A DNA stretch of 64,000 nucleotides from Citrobacter amalonaticus Y19 (GTDB taxonomy: Bacteria; Pseudomonadota; Gammaproteobacteria; Enterobacterales; Enterobacteriaceae): the NCBI RefSeq assembly GCF_000981805.1, contig NZ_CP011133.1, forward strand, positions 62,001 through 126,000. The letters run 5' to 3'. Every line of letters starts with the position of its first letter. Positions within the stretch are counted from its first letter, which is position 1. The notes below the pieces were generated by a model. The model had not been told where the DNA came from, did no database searches, and saw only the letters and a list, made by a program, of their open reading frames with translations. Of the stretch, positions 50,188 to 59,202 are shown one piece after another. The translations under genes were made by a program, and so were the position numbers.

Positions 50188-51474
50188 TCAGCGTTTTTTG
50201 AAGGCGGTTTTGCCGGCAAAGATGGCGGCATCACCTAATTCATCTTCAATACGCATCAGTTGATTATATTTCTCAATGCGCTCCCCGCGGCTGGGGGCGC
50301 CGGTTTTCAGATGACCGGCTCGTAGGCCTACGGTCATATCCGCAATGAAGCTGTCCACGGTTTCCCCGCTCCGGTGTGAAATAAAGGTTCCCCAGTTGTT
50401 ATCCTGACACAACTGGATGGCTTCAATCGTTTCACTCAGGGTGCCTATCTGGTTCAGTTTAATCAATGCGGCATTGGCCAGGTTTTCATCGATGCCTCGC
50501 TGGATATATTTCACGTTGGTCACAAAAATATCATCACCGACCAGTTCGACTTTACCGCCCAGGGCAGCATGCAGAATTTGCCAACCGGCCCAGTCGTCCT
50601 CCGCCAGGCCATCTTCAATCAGCACAATCGGGAAGTCATTCACCAGCTGTTCATAATAACGCGTCATTTCTTCAGCACTGAGCTGAGCGTTTTCAGTACG
50701 CAGGGTATATTTGCCATCTGCATAAAACTCACTGGATGCCGGATCCATACAAATAACAATATCCTCACCCGGGCGGTATCCCGCCTTATTGATGGCCTCC
50801 ACGATCAGTTCCAGCGGCTGGCGGTTTGAGGAAACGGCCGGCGCAAAACCACCTTCATCACCCACGCCGGTGGATAAACCTTTTTCCAGCAGGACCTGAC
50901 GCAGGGCCTGGTAGACTTCGCTACCCCAGCGAATAGCTTCACGTACGGAAGAAGCTCCCCATGGTGCAATCATAAACTCCTGAAAATCAGCGCCCTGCCA
51001 GCGAGCATGAACCCCGCCGTTGATGATATTCATACAGGGAACCGGCAGCAGATTCGCGCCGACGCCCCCCAGATAGCGGTAGAGCGGGGTAGAGGAGAGT
51101 TGTGCTGCCAGGCGGGATACTGCCAGCGACACGCCAAGGATCGCATTGGCGCCCAGGCGGCCTTTGTTTTCTGTGCCATCAAGGGTAATCAGGCAGTTGT
51201 CGATTTCCTTCTGGCTGCGTACATCGTAGCCCTGCAGGGCATCGTTAATTTCGGTATTGATGCTTCGGACCGCATCCTGTACGCCTTTACCTCCAAATCG
51301 GGTCTTATCGCCATCGCGATATTCGATGGCTTCACGGGAGCCGGTACTGGCGCCGGAAGGAACGGAGGCCCGGGCCATACAGCCCCCCACAGAAGTTACT
51401 TCAACCTCTACGGTCGGGTTACCACGGGAATCCAGAATTTCTCTTGCGATAATATTTTCAATTTCAAAGCTCAT
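50188..51474 (-). CDS. eno: enolase
   Basis: 428 aa, full length. Enolase motifs: DSRGNPTVEVEV, ASTGSREAIEYRDGD (substrate Ser loop), GDEGGFAPAVSSNR, CMDPASSEFY (metal Asp), LIEDGLAEDDW, VGDDIFVTNVKYI, IKLNQIGTLSETIEAI and SHRSGETVDSFIADMTV with His/Arg/Ser. It makes phosphoenolpyruvate. Enolase is a classic fluoride target (fluoride-phosphate complex), so an inducible extra copy supports metabolism under fluoride stress. Confidence 0.97.
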   Translation of the reverse strand: MSFEIENIIAREILDSRGNPTVEVEVTSVGGCMARASVPSGASTGSREAIEYRDGDKTRFGGKGVQDAVRSINTEINDALQGYDVRSQKEIDNCLITLDGTENKGRLGANAILGVSLAVSRLAAQLSSTPLYRYLGGVGANLLPVPCMNIINGGVHARWQGADFQEFMIAPWGASSVREAIRWGSEVYQALRQVLLEKGLSTGVGDEGGFAPAVSSNRQPLELIVEAINKAGYRPGEDIVICMDPASSEFYADGKYTLRTENAQLSAEEMTRYYEQLVNDFPIVLIEDGLAEDDWAGWQILHAALGGKVELVGDDIFVTNVKYIQRGIDENLANAALIKLNQIGTLSETIEAIQLCQDNNWGTFISHRSGETVDSFIADMTVGLRAGHLKTGAPSRGERIEKYNQLMRIEDELGDAAIFAGKTAFKKR

Positions 51475-51489
51475 AAGTTTGACCTTCTT

Positions 51490-51918
51490 TTATGGGGTTG
51501 GAATGTGTTTAATCAAAACATCAACAGAAAGGTGATTGATGAATTCGAAAGAAAAGGAAGAATAAACCCCGAACAGGCGGTTTTTATGCCCCAGCATGAC
51601 CAGATCGATATCTTCGTGTTGAACAACGGCTTCGACGTCCCGGAAACGATGAATGCTGACAATGGACCGGACTTTAATATCAATACTGCTGGACTCCACC
51701 AGACGGCTCAGCATTGCCTTTGCATCAATAACTTCGCGGGACTGACGATCTTTGGTTAATGAATCACTGGTATAGTCCAGTTCCCGGTAGTCAGCGCTGA
51801 GATGGCCGACAGTAATACGGGTGCCCATCTCTTTTGCCAGACGTTCTGCCTGCTCAAGCAACAGCAGACCATCGGTTTCATTTTGTACAAGTAACAAGGC
51901 ATGCCGGTAAATTTGCAT
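51490..51918 (-). CDS. universal stress protein family, second
   Basis: 142 aa. Usp-like: YRHALLLVQNETDGLLLLEQAERLAKEMGTRITVGHLSADY, with a C-terminal end FINHLSVDVLIKHIP. The ATP-binding Gly motif is replaced by GHKNRLFGVYSSFSFEFI, so it may not bind ATP (UspA type). It is 16 bases before eno and follows ppaC by about 100 bases. Confidence 0.85.
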   Translation of the reverse strand: MQIYRHALLLVQNETDGLLLLEQAERLAKEMGTRITVGHLSADYRELDYTSDSLTKDRQSREVIDAKAMLSRLVESSSIDIKVRSIVSIHRFRDVEAVVQHEDIDLVMLGHKNRLFGVYSSFSFEFINHLSVDVLIKHIPTP

Positions 51919-52016
51919 AAATCACCTCTTATAAGAAGCGAAGCGGTCGGTCAGCCAGGGCAGGATTTCTTTCTTCCGGCTTGTCATACCGGGCAGCGAC
52001 ACCTGGAGAGAGCCTG

Positions 52017-52883
52017 TCAGGCTGCTATCTGAAAAAAGTAAACGGAGTTCCGGTTGGTGATGTCTGTCACCATCAAAATAACCATGTCCAGCGAACTGTC
52101 TTTACAGGTTTTATCCATTTCCTGCAGCAGCGCGGGCAACAGGGGAGTAATATCAGTCATGTCGCGTACCTCAATTTGTGACAACAACAGGGGCACATCA
52201 TGGATCCGGTAATTTTTGGCGTCACGATTGAGTAATACCGATGTGGATTGCCCGGTTATATCTGTTTTGGCACGCAGTAGCCCTGTCACAAACTGGTCAT
52301 AATCGATACCGGCGATTTCACGCAAAACTGCCATGGCTTCCTGATCCTGAGTGGTGGTGGTGGGGCCGGTCAGCGCAACGGTATCACTGAGGATCGCCCC
52401 CATCAGCAACACTGCCTGAGATGCCGTAATCGGCATCGGAATGTCATGCATCAGAATTGAGAGAATTACAGTTCCGCAGCATCCTACCGCCCGCACCCAG
52501 ACATCCGGTGGATTGCGGGTAATGAGGGTGCCAATACGATGATGGTCAATGATGCCGATGACGTTGCTGTCCATCAACGAGGATGGTCCCTGCTCCGCAT
52601 CCGTAAAATCAACCAGCCATACGGTTTTATCAGTCAGGTCGGCGGTGAGTAAATCAGGTTGTGAAACACCCGCGACATTGAGGATGTAACGGGTTTCCGG
52701 GGTGATATCCCCCAGGCGCCAGGGCGTTGCGGGACGACCAGTATAATTAAGCCAGTCAGCCACAACCAGCGCGCTGCAGATAGCATCGCTGTCAGGATTT
52801 CGATGACCGAAGACATAAATTGGATTATCTCTTTGAAAAGAGAGAGATTCTGAGGTAAGCGGTAATGTGGTTTGATTTTTCAT
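52017..52883 (-). CDS. ppaC: manganese-dependent inorganic pyrophosphatase (family II, DHH)
   Basis: 288 aa from the ATG at 52883. The frame's earlier ATG (52898) lies inside the ribosome site region of riboswitch 3, so the downstream ATG with AGGT is preferred. PPase motifs: VFGHRNPDSDAICSALVVADWL, LVDFTDAEQGPSSL, VIGIIDHHRIG (DHH), GAILSDTVALTGPTTTTQD (metal site) and a C-terminal DHHA2 domain. Family II enzymes hydrolyse pyrophosphate; they are fluoride-sensitive, so extra copies raise tolerance. First gene of the riboswitch-3 operon. Confidence 0.93.
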   Translation of the reverse strand: MKNQTTLPLTSESLSFQRDNPIYVFGHRNPDSDAICSALVVADWLNYTGRPATPWRLGDITPETRYILNVAGVSQPDLLTADLTDKTVWLVDFTDAEQGPSSLMDSNVIGIIDHHRIGTLITRNPPDVWVRAVGCCGTVILSILMHDIPMPITASQAVLLMGAILSDTVALTGPTTTTQDQEAMAVLREIAGIDYDQFVTGLLRAKTDITGQSTSVLLNRDAKNYRIHDVPLLLSQIEVRDMTDITPLLPALLQEMDKTCKDSSLDMVILMVTDITNRNSVYFFQIAA

Positions 52884-52993
52884 AGCGATACCTGACATAC
52901 ATGCCTATAAAAGGACTAATTCAACTGTATATCAGGCGTCATCATCCGGTTTTTAAAGAAACCGGCGGTTGGGAAAGGTGGAGCACCATCACC
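52884..52993 (-). promoter_or_regulatory. fluoride riboswitch (crcB motif) 3 with SD-sequestering stem
   Basis: Minus strand, from 52993: GGTGATGGTGCTCCACC, AACCGCCGG hairpin, CCGGATGATGACGCCTGA. The 3' edge CCTGATATAC (52936-52927) pairs with GTATGTCAGG (52900-52891), which contains the ribosome site AGG of ppaC. So without fluoride the ppaC start is hidden. A TATAAG-like -10 lies upstream near 53000. It controls ppaC, the Usp, eno, the small membrane protein, gpmA and crcB. Confidence 0.92.
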
Positions 52994-53217
52994 TTGTAGA
53001 TCAATCTTATATGGACCGTTGCAATAAATCAATATCAATTATTGTTCTCTGTTGTGTAGGTTATTCCTTACGCGCGGTGTCATCCTATCCCTCCAGGGCT
53101 TCTGCGAGAATGAACGGTGAGAATCTGGGGGGATCTGCCAGCCATCATGGATTTTTCTTAAGTTAATATTAAGGATCAGGCAGTATTATGTTTCTTTTTT
53201 CTGGGTAATTAACATTT

Positions 53218-53796
53218 ATGCTGAATGAAATTGAAACTCTGAACAGAAAAATTTTCCTTGCTATGAACGCTAAGCCTGGAACGCCTGATTCAGCTCTGGT
53301 TATTGCGAATTTTTTTGCGAATACCCTTATTTATGCCATACCATTTATTATTATTTTTTTATGGTTTGCCGGTAAAGAAAAGGGAAAGATACTGGCGCTT
53401 CGCTCAACGTTAACAATGGTCATTGGTGTAGTGTTGAGCCTGATTATTGGAAGCCTCTGGCCGCATCCAAGACCATTTATGGTTCCGCTGGGCTATGTCT
53501 GGTTTTCGCATACTGCAGATTACTCATTCCCGAGTGATCATATGACCATTTTTGTGTGTTTTGCGCTTGCGCTGATCAGCGCAAAGGCAGTACGTACCGG
53601 CCTGGTGGTGTTGGGCATTAGTATTCTGGTCGCCTGGTCACGTATTTATCTTGGCGTACATTTTCCTCTCGATATGATAGGAGGTGTCATCACGGGGATG
53701 GTGTCTAATGCTCTTTTCTGCCGGTTATGGAAATATAAAGGTGAATATGTATTCTCTTTTTTTAAAACAATCAGCTTAAAATTATTCAAAATTTAA
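53218..53796 (+). CDS. PAP2-family undecaprenyl-diphosphatase-like membrane phosphatase
   Basis: 192 aa with five or six membrane helices. PAP2 motifs: IIGSLWPHPRPF (C1), YSFPSDHMTIF (C2, PSGH-like) and SRIYLGVHFPLDMIGG (C3, SRxxxxxHxxxD). Closest in design to BcrC/YbjG lipid-carrier phosphatases. It lies in the island between the two divergent fluoride riboswitches, but no riboswitch precedes it. Lipid-phosphate metabolism may be fluoride-sensitive too; that link is inference. Confidence 0.85.
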   Translation: MLNEIETLNRKIFLAMNAKPGTPDSALVIANFFANTLIYAIPFIIIFLWFAGKEKGKILALRSTLTMVIGVVLSLIIGSLWPHPRPFMVPLGYVWFSHTADYSFPSDHMTIFVCFALALISAKAVRTGLVVLGISILVAWSRIYLGVHFPLDMIGGVITGMVSNALFCRLWKYKGEYVFSFFKTISLKLFKI

Positions 53797-54017
53797 TGAT
53801 GGGTTGGAGATGGCAGTGGTAATATTTAAAAAATGTCATCTTCATTTCCTGTATCCTGATCTGTCTATCCTGAATAATATTTCACTGGTAGACAATCTGC
53901 GGAACACTCCATTATCCGGTGATCTGTTATGGTTTTGAGGATGATAGGAGGCCGATTCCGCAGGCGAAGATGGAAAAATCATGGTCAAAGTTGGGCAGAA
54001 CAGGTATAGTGCCCGGC

Positions 54018-54110
54018 GGAGATGGCGTTCCTCCTTATAACCACTGTTTTACTGACAGTTAATGACGCCTACAGAACACTGACCTTTGTCGGTACTGTAG
54101 GCTATTTTCT
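54018..54110 (+). promoter_or_regulatory. fluoride riboswitch (crcB motif) 2 with terminator-like hairpin
   Basis: GGAGATGGCGTTCCTCC, AACCACTGT...ACAGT hairpin, then AATGACGCCTACAG. The 3' edge GCCTACAG (54067-54074) pairs with CTGTAGGC (54095-54102), closing over an inner ACTGAC/GTCGGT stem, followed by TATTTTCT. Unlike the other two, no ribosome site is covered, so it looks like transcription attenuation. A TATAGT -10 lies at about 54005. It controls the CLC-F gene at 54155. Confidence 0.9.
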
Positions 54111-54154
54111 GCACGCCCCCATTGGTCAGCCCTGAAACTCACGAGCTAGGACCA

Positions 54155-55528
54155 ATGAAACGACTAAAACACCACGATCAAATTGAATTATTTTCCTATA
54201 TAGGGACATGGCTAGTTACTGCGAGTCTTATCGCATTACTGGCAGGTACTGCATCCGCGTTATTTCTTCTCTCACTCGATAATGCCACGGCATGGCGGGA
54301 ATCCCATTCCTGGATGATATGGTTGCTCCCACTGGCAGGTCTCCTGGTCGGACTGGTTTACAACTGGTATGGCGAGCCCGTCAACGCTGGCAATAACCTG
54401 ATTATCGATGAGATACACGATCCGAGAAAGGTGGTTCCGATAAGGATGGTGCCACTGGTTCTGGGCGGTACTCTCATATCGCATCTGTTTGGCGCTTCGG
54501 TCGGGCGCGAAGGAACGGCGGTTCAGATGGGGGGAGCCTTGGCCGATCAGCTGACGCATATATTTAAAGTGAAGAAAGACACTCGTCGGATCCTGCTGAT
54601 GGCTGGGATGAGCGCGGGGTTTTCGTCCGTATTCGGCACCCCGATGGCCGGTGCTATCTTTGGGATGGAAGTACTGGCAATAGGGCGAATTCGTTATGAT
54701 GCGCTGTTCCCCTGTCTGGTTGCCGCAGTGCTTGCCGATCAGGTCTGTCTGGCATGGGGGGTACATCACACACATTACCGCATCGATTTCATCCCGGCAT
54801 TTACAATATGGAGTTTCCTGTCCGTTGTGATAGCGGGTGCCGTATTCGGGCTGGCAGGAATGGTATTCTCTGTCGCGACCGGAAAGGTCAGTGGGATCGT
54901 TAAACGTTATATTAAGTATGCTCCTTTGCGTCCTTTTTTCGGAGGGATACTGATTGCTGCTGCCGTCTGGTTTGTCGGTACTGATCGTTATATTGGTCTC
55001 GGTATTCCGGAAATTGTCCGAGCCTTTAAAGAACCGCTATATCCGATGGATTTTATGGGAAAAATGAGCTTTACCATCGTTTCCCTGGCGACAGGATTTA
55101 AAGGTGGTGAGGTCACACCTCTGTTTTACATAGGTGCCACTCTGGGGAATGCTCTCGCTCCTCTTCTGCACATGCCATTTGCTTTTATGGCCGGGATCGG
55201 TTTTGTAGCTGTGTTTGCCGGTGCGGCAAATACCCCGCTTGCGACAACCTTTATGGCGATGGAACTGTTCGGTACCGAAATGGCGGTATTTTCTGCCGTC
55301 GGCTGCTTTACGGCATATCTTTTTTCAGGACATACCGGGATTTATCATGCCCAGCGAGTCGGTCATGCCAAAAGCCGCCGATACCGTACACTTGTTCCGT
55401 CTGAGCTACGCATTTCTGAAATTTCTGCTGTTCGCAGGAAGAAACCTTTCGCGTTATCACGTGAAGAAAATGAAATAAAAATCCAACCGAAAAAAGACAA
55501 AAAAGTCACAATGGAGAGTTCTAAATGA
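54155..55528 (+). CDS. eriC: CLC-F type fluoride/proton antiporter (EriC-F)
   Basis: 457 aa from the ATG at 54155 (AGGA 5 bases upstream; the frame's earlier TTG lacks a site). Voltage-gated CLC fold: LFGASVGREGTAVQMGG, where GREGT replaces the usual GREGP as in fluoride-type CLCs, AGMSAGFSSVFGTPMAGAIFGMEV, LGIPEIVRAF, GGEVTPLFYIGATLGNAL and AGAANTPLATTFMAMELFG. It exports F- coupled to H+ entry. Directly preceded by riboswitch 2; its stop overlaps the next gene. Confidence 0.93.
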   Translation: MKRLKHHDQIELFSYIGTWLVTASLIALLAGTASALFLLSLDNATAWRESHSWMIWLLPLAGLLVGLVYNWYGEPVNAGNNLIIDEIHDPRKVVPIRMVPLVLGGTLISHLFGASVGREGTAVQMGGALADQLTHIFKVKKDTRRILLMAGMSAGFSSVFGTPMAGAIFGMEVLAIGRIRYDALFPCLVAAVLADQVCLAWGVHHTHYRIDFIPAFTIWSFLSVVIAGAVFGLAGMVFSVATGKVSGIVKRYIKYAPLRPFFGGILIAAAVWFVGTDRYIGLGIPEIVRAFKEPLYPMDFMGKMSFTIVSLATGFKGGEVTPLFYIGATLGNALAPLLHMPFAFMAGIGFVAVFAGAANTPLATTFMAMELFGTEMAVFSAVGCFTAYLFSGHTGIYHAQRVGHAKSRRYRTLVPSELRISEISAVRRKKPFALSREENEIKIQPKKDKKVTMESSK

Positions 55529-55914
55529 GTGCAGATGCAGTCCAGACTTTAGCCGCTTTAAGATTATATTTTCCAGTCGCATCTAAAGCCAGTGCCAGAC
55601 GTTTCTGGCACAAATTACTTGCTCCCCAACTGGCGCAGCATCTTCTTTCCGTGGCGAAGAAATCAGACATTAAAGCAGCGACATTACATCATGTCACCTC
55701 CGGTTATCTTCCCGGAAAACGATTATCTCACCATCATCCTGAGTTAACCAATATGACACATCCCCAGTGTCTCGAGCTACTGGACTCGGAAGAAAATCTG
55801 AGAGCTTTTCTTCATGAAAACATGGAAGAGTTAAAAAAGGTATATGCCGTACTATTAAAATGTGAAGAGCCTCATGCTCACCATATTTCCCTTCATGCAC
55901 CTGAGTTTGCCTGA
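55525..55914 (+). CDS. unknown protein coupled to the CLC-F gene
   Basis: 129 aa, overlapping the eriC stop as ATGA. Soluble, helical (ALRLYFPVASKASARRFWHKLLAPQLAQHLLSVAKKSDI), with His-rich parts (LSHHHPEL, EPHAHHISLHAPE). A short beta-type motif TLHHVTSGYLPGKRL lies in the middle. The first half is reminiscent of nitrogen-PII/DUF190-like small proteins but without their signature, so no family is assigned. Its coupling to the exporter makes it a good candidate partner or regulator. Confidence 0.7.
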   Translation: MSADAVQTLAALRLYFPVASKASARRFWHKLLAPQLAQHLLSVAKKSDIKAATLHHVTSGYLPGKRLSHHHPELTNMTHPQCLELLDSEENLRAFLHENMEELKKVYAVLLKCEEPHAHHISLHAPEFA

Positions 55915-55936
55915 ATACAGGAAAGTAGTCATGATA

Positions 55937-55966
55937 AAATATCCGGGGAGAGAACCCCGGATATCA
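55937..55966 (+). terminator. strong hairpin after the CLC-F unit
   Basis: ATATCCGGGG-AGAGAA-CCCCGGATAT, a very stable stem, but no T-run follows. It may still act as a transcript end stabiliser or weak terminator. Confidence 0.55.
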
Positions 55967-56252
55967 TGTTGTAATAAAATAACAGTTTAATTTTTCGACT
56001 AGTCATCGCAAGATTTCTCCGATTTCATTCAGAACGTCATGACTCGACGAGAGCCGTTGGGAGATGTTAAGTTGTGTGAGTATGAACATGCTGCATCTGA
56101 ACCGCCCCCAGCACACCTTCACCGCCCAAACGCGACTCTGAGGTGTAAATAACGCAATAAAAATTATAACTTAGTACGATTTTGACTTTAATAATTCCAT
56201 AAGTCGTTTAATTATAAACCATTATTATCTCTACAAGTCTTCGAGCGTGCTT
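55967..56252. other. intergenic region without a recognised gene
   Basis: About 290 bases before the HAD gene. I looked for a fourth crcB-motif aptamer (GATGG..., GATGATGCC) and found none on either strand; no coding frame is convincing. AT-rich near 56155-56235, where a promoter is likely. Confidence 0.5.
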
Positions 56253-57032
56253 ATGAAAGAGATCTGTTCCGCAGATTCGTCAACATTTAAACATGTGCGT
56301 TTTGTTCTCACAGACATGGATGAAACGCTGACTTACAAGGGGCGCCTTGCGGCTGAAACCTATATGGCGTTGGAACGGTTGCAGAACGCGGGAGTCAAAG
56401 TGATACCGGTCACAGCCGCGCCAGCCGGCTGGTGCGACCAGATGGCATGGATGTGGCCAGTTGATGGTGTCATTGGTGAAAATGGGGGGGTGTTTTTCAG
56501 AAGGCAAAATGACGGCCATGGCATTGAGCGTTTCTTCTGGCACGGCACAGAAAAATATCCTGACGTCGCTGAGCGCCTGATGCAAATTGGAGAGCAGATA
56601 AAAAGGGAAATTCCTGCCGCTCATTTTGCCGACGATCAACCTTTCAGGATGACGTCCATTGCCTTTGCTAAACCGCCAGAAGCCCATCAGTGTTCATTAA
56701 TACTTAACGCATTGACGCAAGCAGGTGCGACAACCACCGTAAACAATCTCTGGATTCTTGGTTGGTCCGGAGAGTATGACAAGTTATCTATGGCCCGACG
56801 AGTGCTCAGGGATTATTACGATCTCGACATTGATGCCGAACGTTCTGCCGTATTGTATAGCGGCGACTCGACGAATGATGCGCCGATGTTTTCATTCTTT
56901 GAACATACGGTGGGAGTGAGCACGGTATCAGATTTCCTTGATCAAATCCCGAAACCTCCACAGTGGATCACCCGTGGCCCGGGAGGTGCTGGTTTTGTGG
57001 AAATTGCAGATGCGGTAATTGCCGCCAGATAA
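56253..57032 (+). CDS. HAD-superfamily phosphatase (Cof/trehalose-type)
   Basis: 259 aa from the ATG at 56253. HAD motifs: FVLTDMDETLTYKG (DxDxT nucleophile), IPVTAAPAGW (motif II Thr) and VLYSGDSTNDAPMFSFF (motif IV GDSxNDxxM). Cap type C2; the pattern NGGVFFRR and the length match sugar-phosphate or mannosyl-phosphoglycerate-type phosphatases. Substrate not known. It closes the GC-richer island; no riboswitch precedes it. Confidence 0.83.
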   Translation: MKEICSADSSTFKHVRFVLTDMDETLTYKGRLAAETYMALERLQNAGVKVIPVTAAPAGWCDQMAWMWPVDGVIGENGGVFFRRQNDGHGIERFFWHGTEKYPDVAERLMQIGEQIKREIPAAHFADDQPFRMTSIAFAKPPEAHQCSLILNALTQAGATTTVNNLWILGWSGEYDKLSMARRVLRDYYDLDIDAERSAVLYSGDSTNDAPMFSFFEHTVGVSTVSDFLDQIPKPPQWITRGPGGAGFVEIADAVIAAR

Positions 57033-57218
57033 TGAGAAACGCAGGTCCCGTCGGCTTATCCAGTCACAGTGACAGTGGCCGGGTTTTTAATGCGTGTGCT
57101 TCTCTGCTATAAAAGATTTTTTTAACAGAAAGTTGAAATCACTTTAAGAGAACTTCATGAACTAACAGGAAATGCGCCTCTTTTAAATATATTCTGACAG
57201 CTTACTCTGCTTCAGTTC
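57033..57218. other. island right junction, non-coding
   Basis: Sequence changes to AT-rich here. The segment ACTTCATGAACTA at 57152-57164 also occurs near 40978-40990 at the left edge of the island. No gene seen. Confidence 0.4.
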
Positions 57219-58430
57219 ATGGACCTTTTCCAAACTAGTACAAAGGCTATACAGATTAATTCACAGCAAGCAGAAAGTATTCATTATGTGTCTGATAGGT
57301 TAGAGTCAACGACTTCAACTCAAGCTAATGGAAGCTATGCAGTATCAACTACAATAGGTTCTAATCTTCATGATGACCTTTCGATTATGTCCTCATATTA
57401 TTTAGGCGTAGGATCCGGACGTGTTAGTGATCAAAAAGAAAGACAATTTAATTTTGAAAGGTTTTGTGAATGGATTGATGATGTAAAAACCAATTTAGAA
57501 GGCGCTAACAAAGTATCTAGTTCATTTCTTAAATCATTTGCTCAAACTGTTGATGGTATACCTTCTGAAAAACCAGTTGCTTGTATTATTGATCTAAGCA
57601 AATATAACGGTTTGTTGACTGTGTGTTGTAAAGGCAAGCACAAAAAAATAATATAAAATTATTTATTTAAAAAATATAATTTTGGAATTTCATTTTTTGA
57701 TAAAACACTACTCCCGTTTGTTATAAATACTAATGGCAGTAATCTTTCAAAGATGAGGGGGCCATAAGGTCAGCGACATTTTTACCAAGGGAACTAGATT
57801 TTTATGTTGATAAAGGTGAATTAAAAACACGTAATCAAACTCTAACCTTTATGCTTGATAATGAAGTTGTTGATGAAATTGACATTTTCAACAATAACAC
57901 CGTAAAATTAATATTTGACAATGGAATCACTTACTTAAATGGTTTATTTTATAAATTCACCCTCCCCACAGATAATGCAAGAGTTGCAGATGAGTTTTTC
58001 TCGCGATTTGTAGAATTACAAGATTTGTTGTCAGGTGGATTATCAGAAAAAGATGAGGATGGGTTGAGCGGAGCTAGTTTTAGCCCCTCATCGATATTTT
58101 ATTTGATAGATCAACTGTCAAATGTGAGAACTAAATCTGTTCAACTATCTCAATTGGGACCATTTTATCAATATATCCCTAATGTTGATTTGATTCTTTG
58201 TACGGATATGGATACAGAACCAGCTGACTTTGTCCTTTCCTCCAGAGACAAACTTATCTATGTACATATCAAATGCGGTACCGCAGGAAAACCTGAATCT
58301 TCAGCAGGTTCGATTTGCGAAGTCGGTAGCCAAGCGATAAAAAACATACACTACTTGGATAGGCTGGGCAATGTCTTTCTCACCGGACAGCAAGCTAACC
58401 ATCAAAGCGCTGGAAATGGCGTGGGAAACC
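57219..58430 (+). pseudogene. broken helicase/nuclease-like defence gene remnant
   Basis: The frame from 57219 reaches a stop at 57654-57656, yet the same frame continues as protein-like sequence (YNFGISFFDKTLLPFVINTNGSNLS) to 57766. A shift near the G-run at 57755-57762 then leads into the frame holding 57851-58465 (FLPRELDFYVDKGELKTRNQT...). Joined, it reads as one acidic protein ending in a nuclease-like FVLSSRDKLIYVHIKCGTAG...SSAGSICEVGSQAIKNIHYL, seen at the C-terminus of some restriction/helicase proteins. The 3' end passes into an IS3-type transposase remnant. One stop, one frameshift and two truncations suggest decay; sequencing error in homopolymers cannot be excluded. Confidence 0.6.
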
Positions 58431-58545
58431 TGAGGTCAACCAGCAGGAGTGATTTTCCACAGTAACCATGGTAGCCACTAAACAAGCAGGCAGTTCCGGC
58501 AGTTACTGTGGCGTTACCGGATAAAGCGGTAGCCAGTTTTAGTTG
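58375..58545 (+). mobile_element. IS3-family transposase fragment
   Basis: In one frame the sequence reads LTIKALEMAWETxGQPAGVIFHSNHG then, after a stop, TSRQFRQLLWRYRIK, the RNase-H-fold core of IS3-family orfB (ALEMAWETRGKP...FHSDQGSHYTSRQFRQLLWRY). Two stop codons, and the catalytic Asp of FHSDQG is Asn. Only about 55 codons remain, so it is a dead fragment. Confidence 0.75.
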
Positions 58546-58573
58546 ACCACGACAGAACCTTCCTTCCATCATC

Positions 58574-58951
58574 TCACAAGTCGCATGAATGAACAGCATT
58601 CACTATCTTAGTTGCCCCGGTATGTGGGGCGGTGTTGTCGATATTTATAATCATTTCGAATTTTTCCCGCAATGCTTCAAATATTTCTGGATAGGTGTCA
58701 CCTATTTGCACAGCAATGCATCTTTGTGCTTTTCTGATTTTTTCATTTGTCCTTCCGGGACAGATGCTTCCGATTCTACAGAGCAAAAAACGATGGTTCA
58801 GTTTAATCCGCGCAGAAATAACAGGGAAACACACTGAGATACTGTTAATGTTGACTGAATAAAAGATGCATGAAATTTGTATCAGTATAACGAAGCCGGT
58901 AAGCATAGCGATAGTGTTGCATGACGAAGAGAAGGGGGGTATCGGCACCAC
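58574..58951 (-). CDS. hypothetical ORF, possibly truncated
   Basis: 125 aa frame. The last 70 residues (CPGRTNEKIRKAQRCIAVQIGDTYPEIFEALREKFEMIINIDNTAPHTGATKIVNAV) look like real protein with alternating strands and helices, whereas the first 55 are hydrophobic and atypical. It may be the 3' part of a decayed gene. No family assigned. It lies in the decayed stretch around the IS3 remnant. Confidence 0.35.
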   Translation of the reverse strand: MVPIPPFSSSCNTIAMLTGFVILIQISCIFYSVNINSISVCFPVISARIKLNHRFLLCRIGSICPGRTNEKIRKAQRCIAVQIGDTYPEIFEALREKFEMIINIDNTAPHTGATKIVNAVHSCDL

Positions 58952-59202
58952 CTCCGTTCAGGCAGCGTAGATCATGCCGGAATTATGTTTCTGAATGGGG
59001 CAGGATTTCAGGTCAGGGTCACTGGAAAAGCAAATCCGGGCCTCGGAACTGATAGTGGAGCGCAAGGAAGTTGTCAGCGACGAAGAACGATGTTATCGCT
59101 GAACAGACTTTAAGCCAACGCTTGAAAGTATACTTTTTTTCCATTACCCTGATCGGCTGCCATTTTTCAGGTAAGCATAACTCTGATAGTATAGAGGTCT
59201 CA

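Noticed and set aside
52969..53217. possible gene or fourth riboswitch before the PAP2 gene
   Set aside because: No aptamer core on the plus strand; the 65-aa frame there overlaps the riboswitch-3 promoter region and has no ribosome site.
55967..56252. possible fluoride riboswitch before the HAD phosphatase gene
   Set aside because: The conserved GATGG and GATGATGCC elements are missing on both strands.
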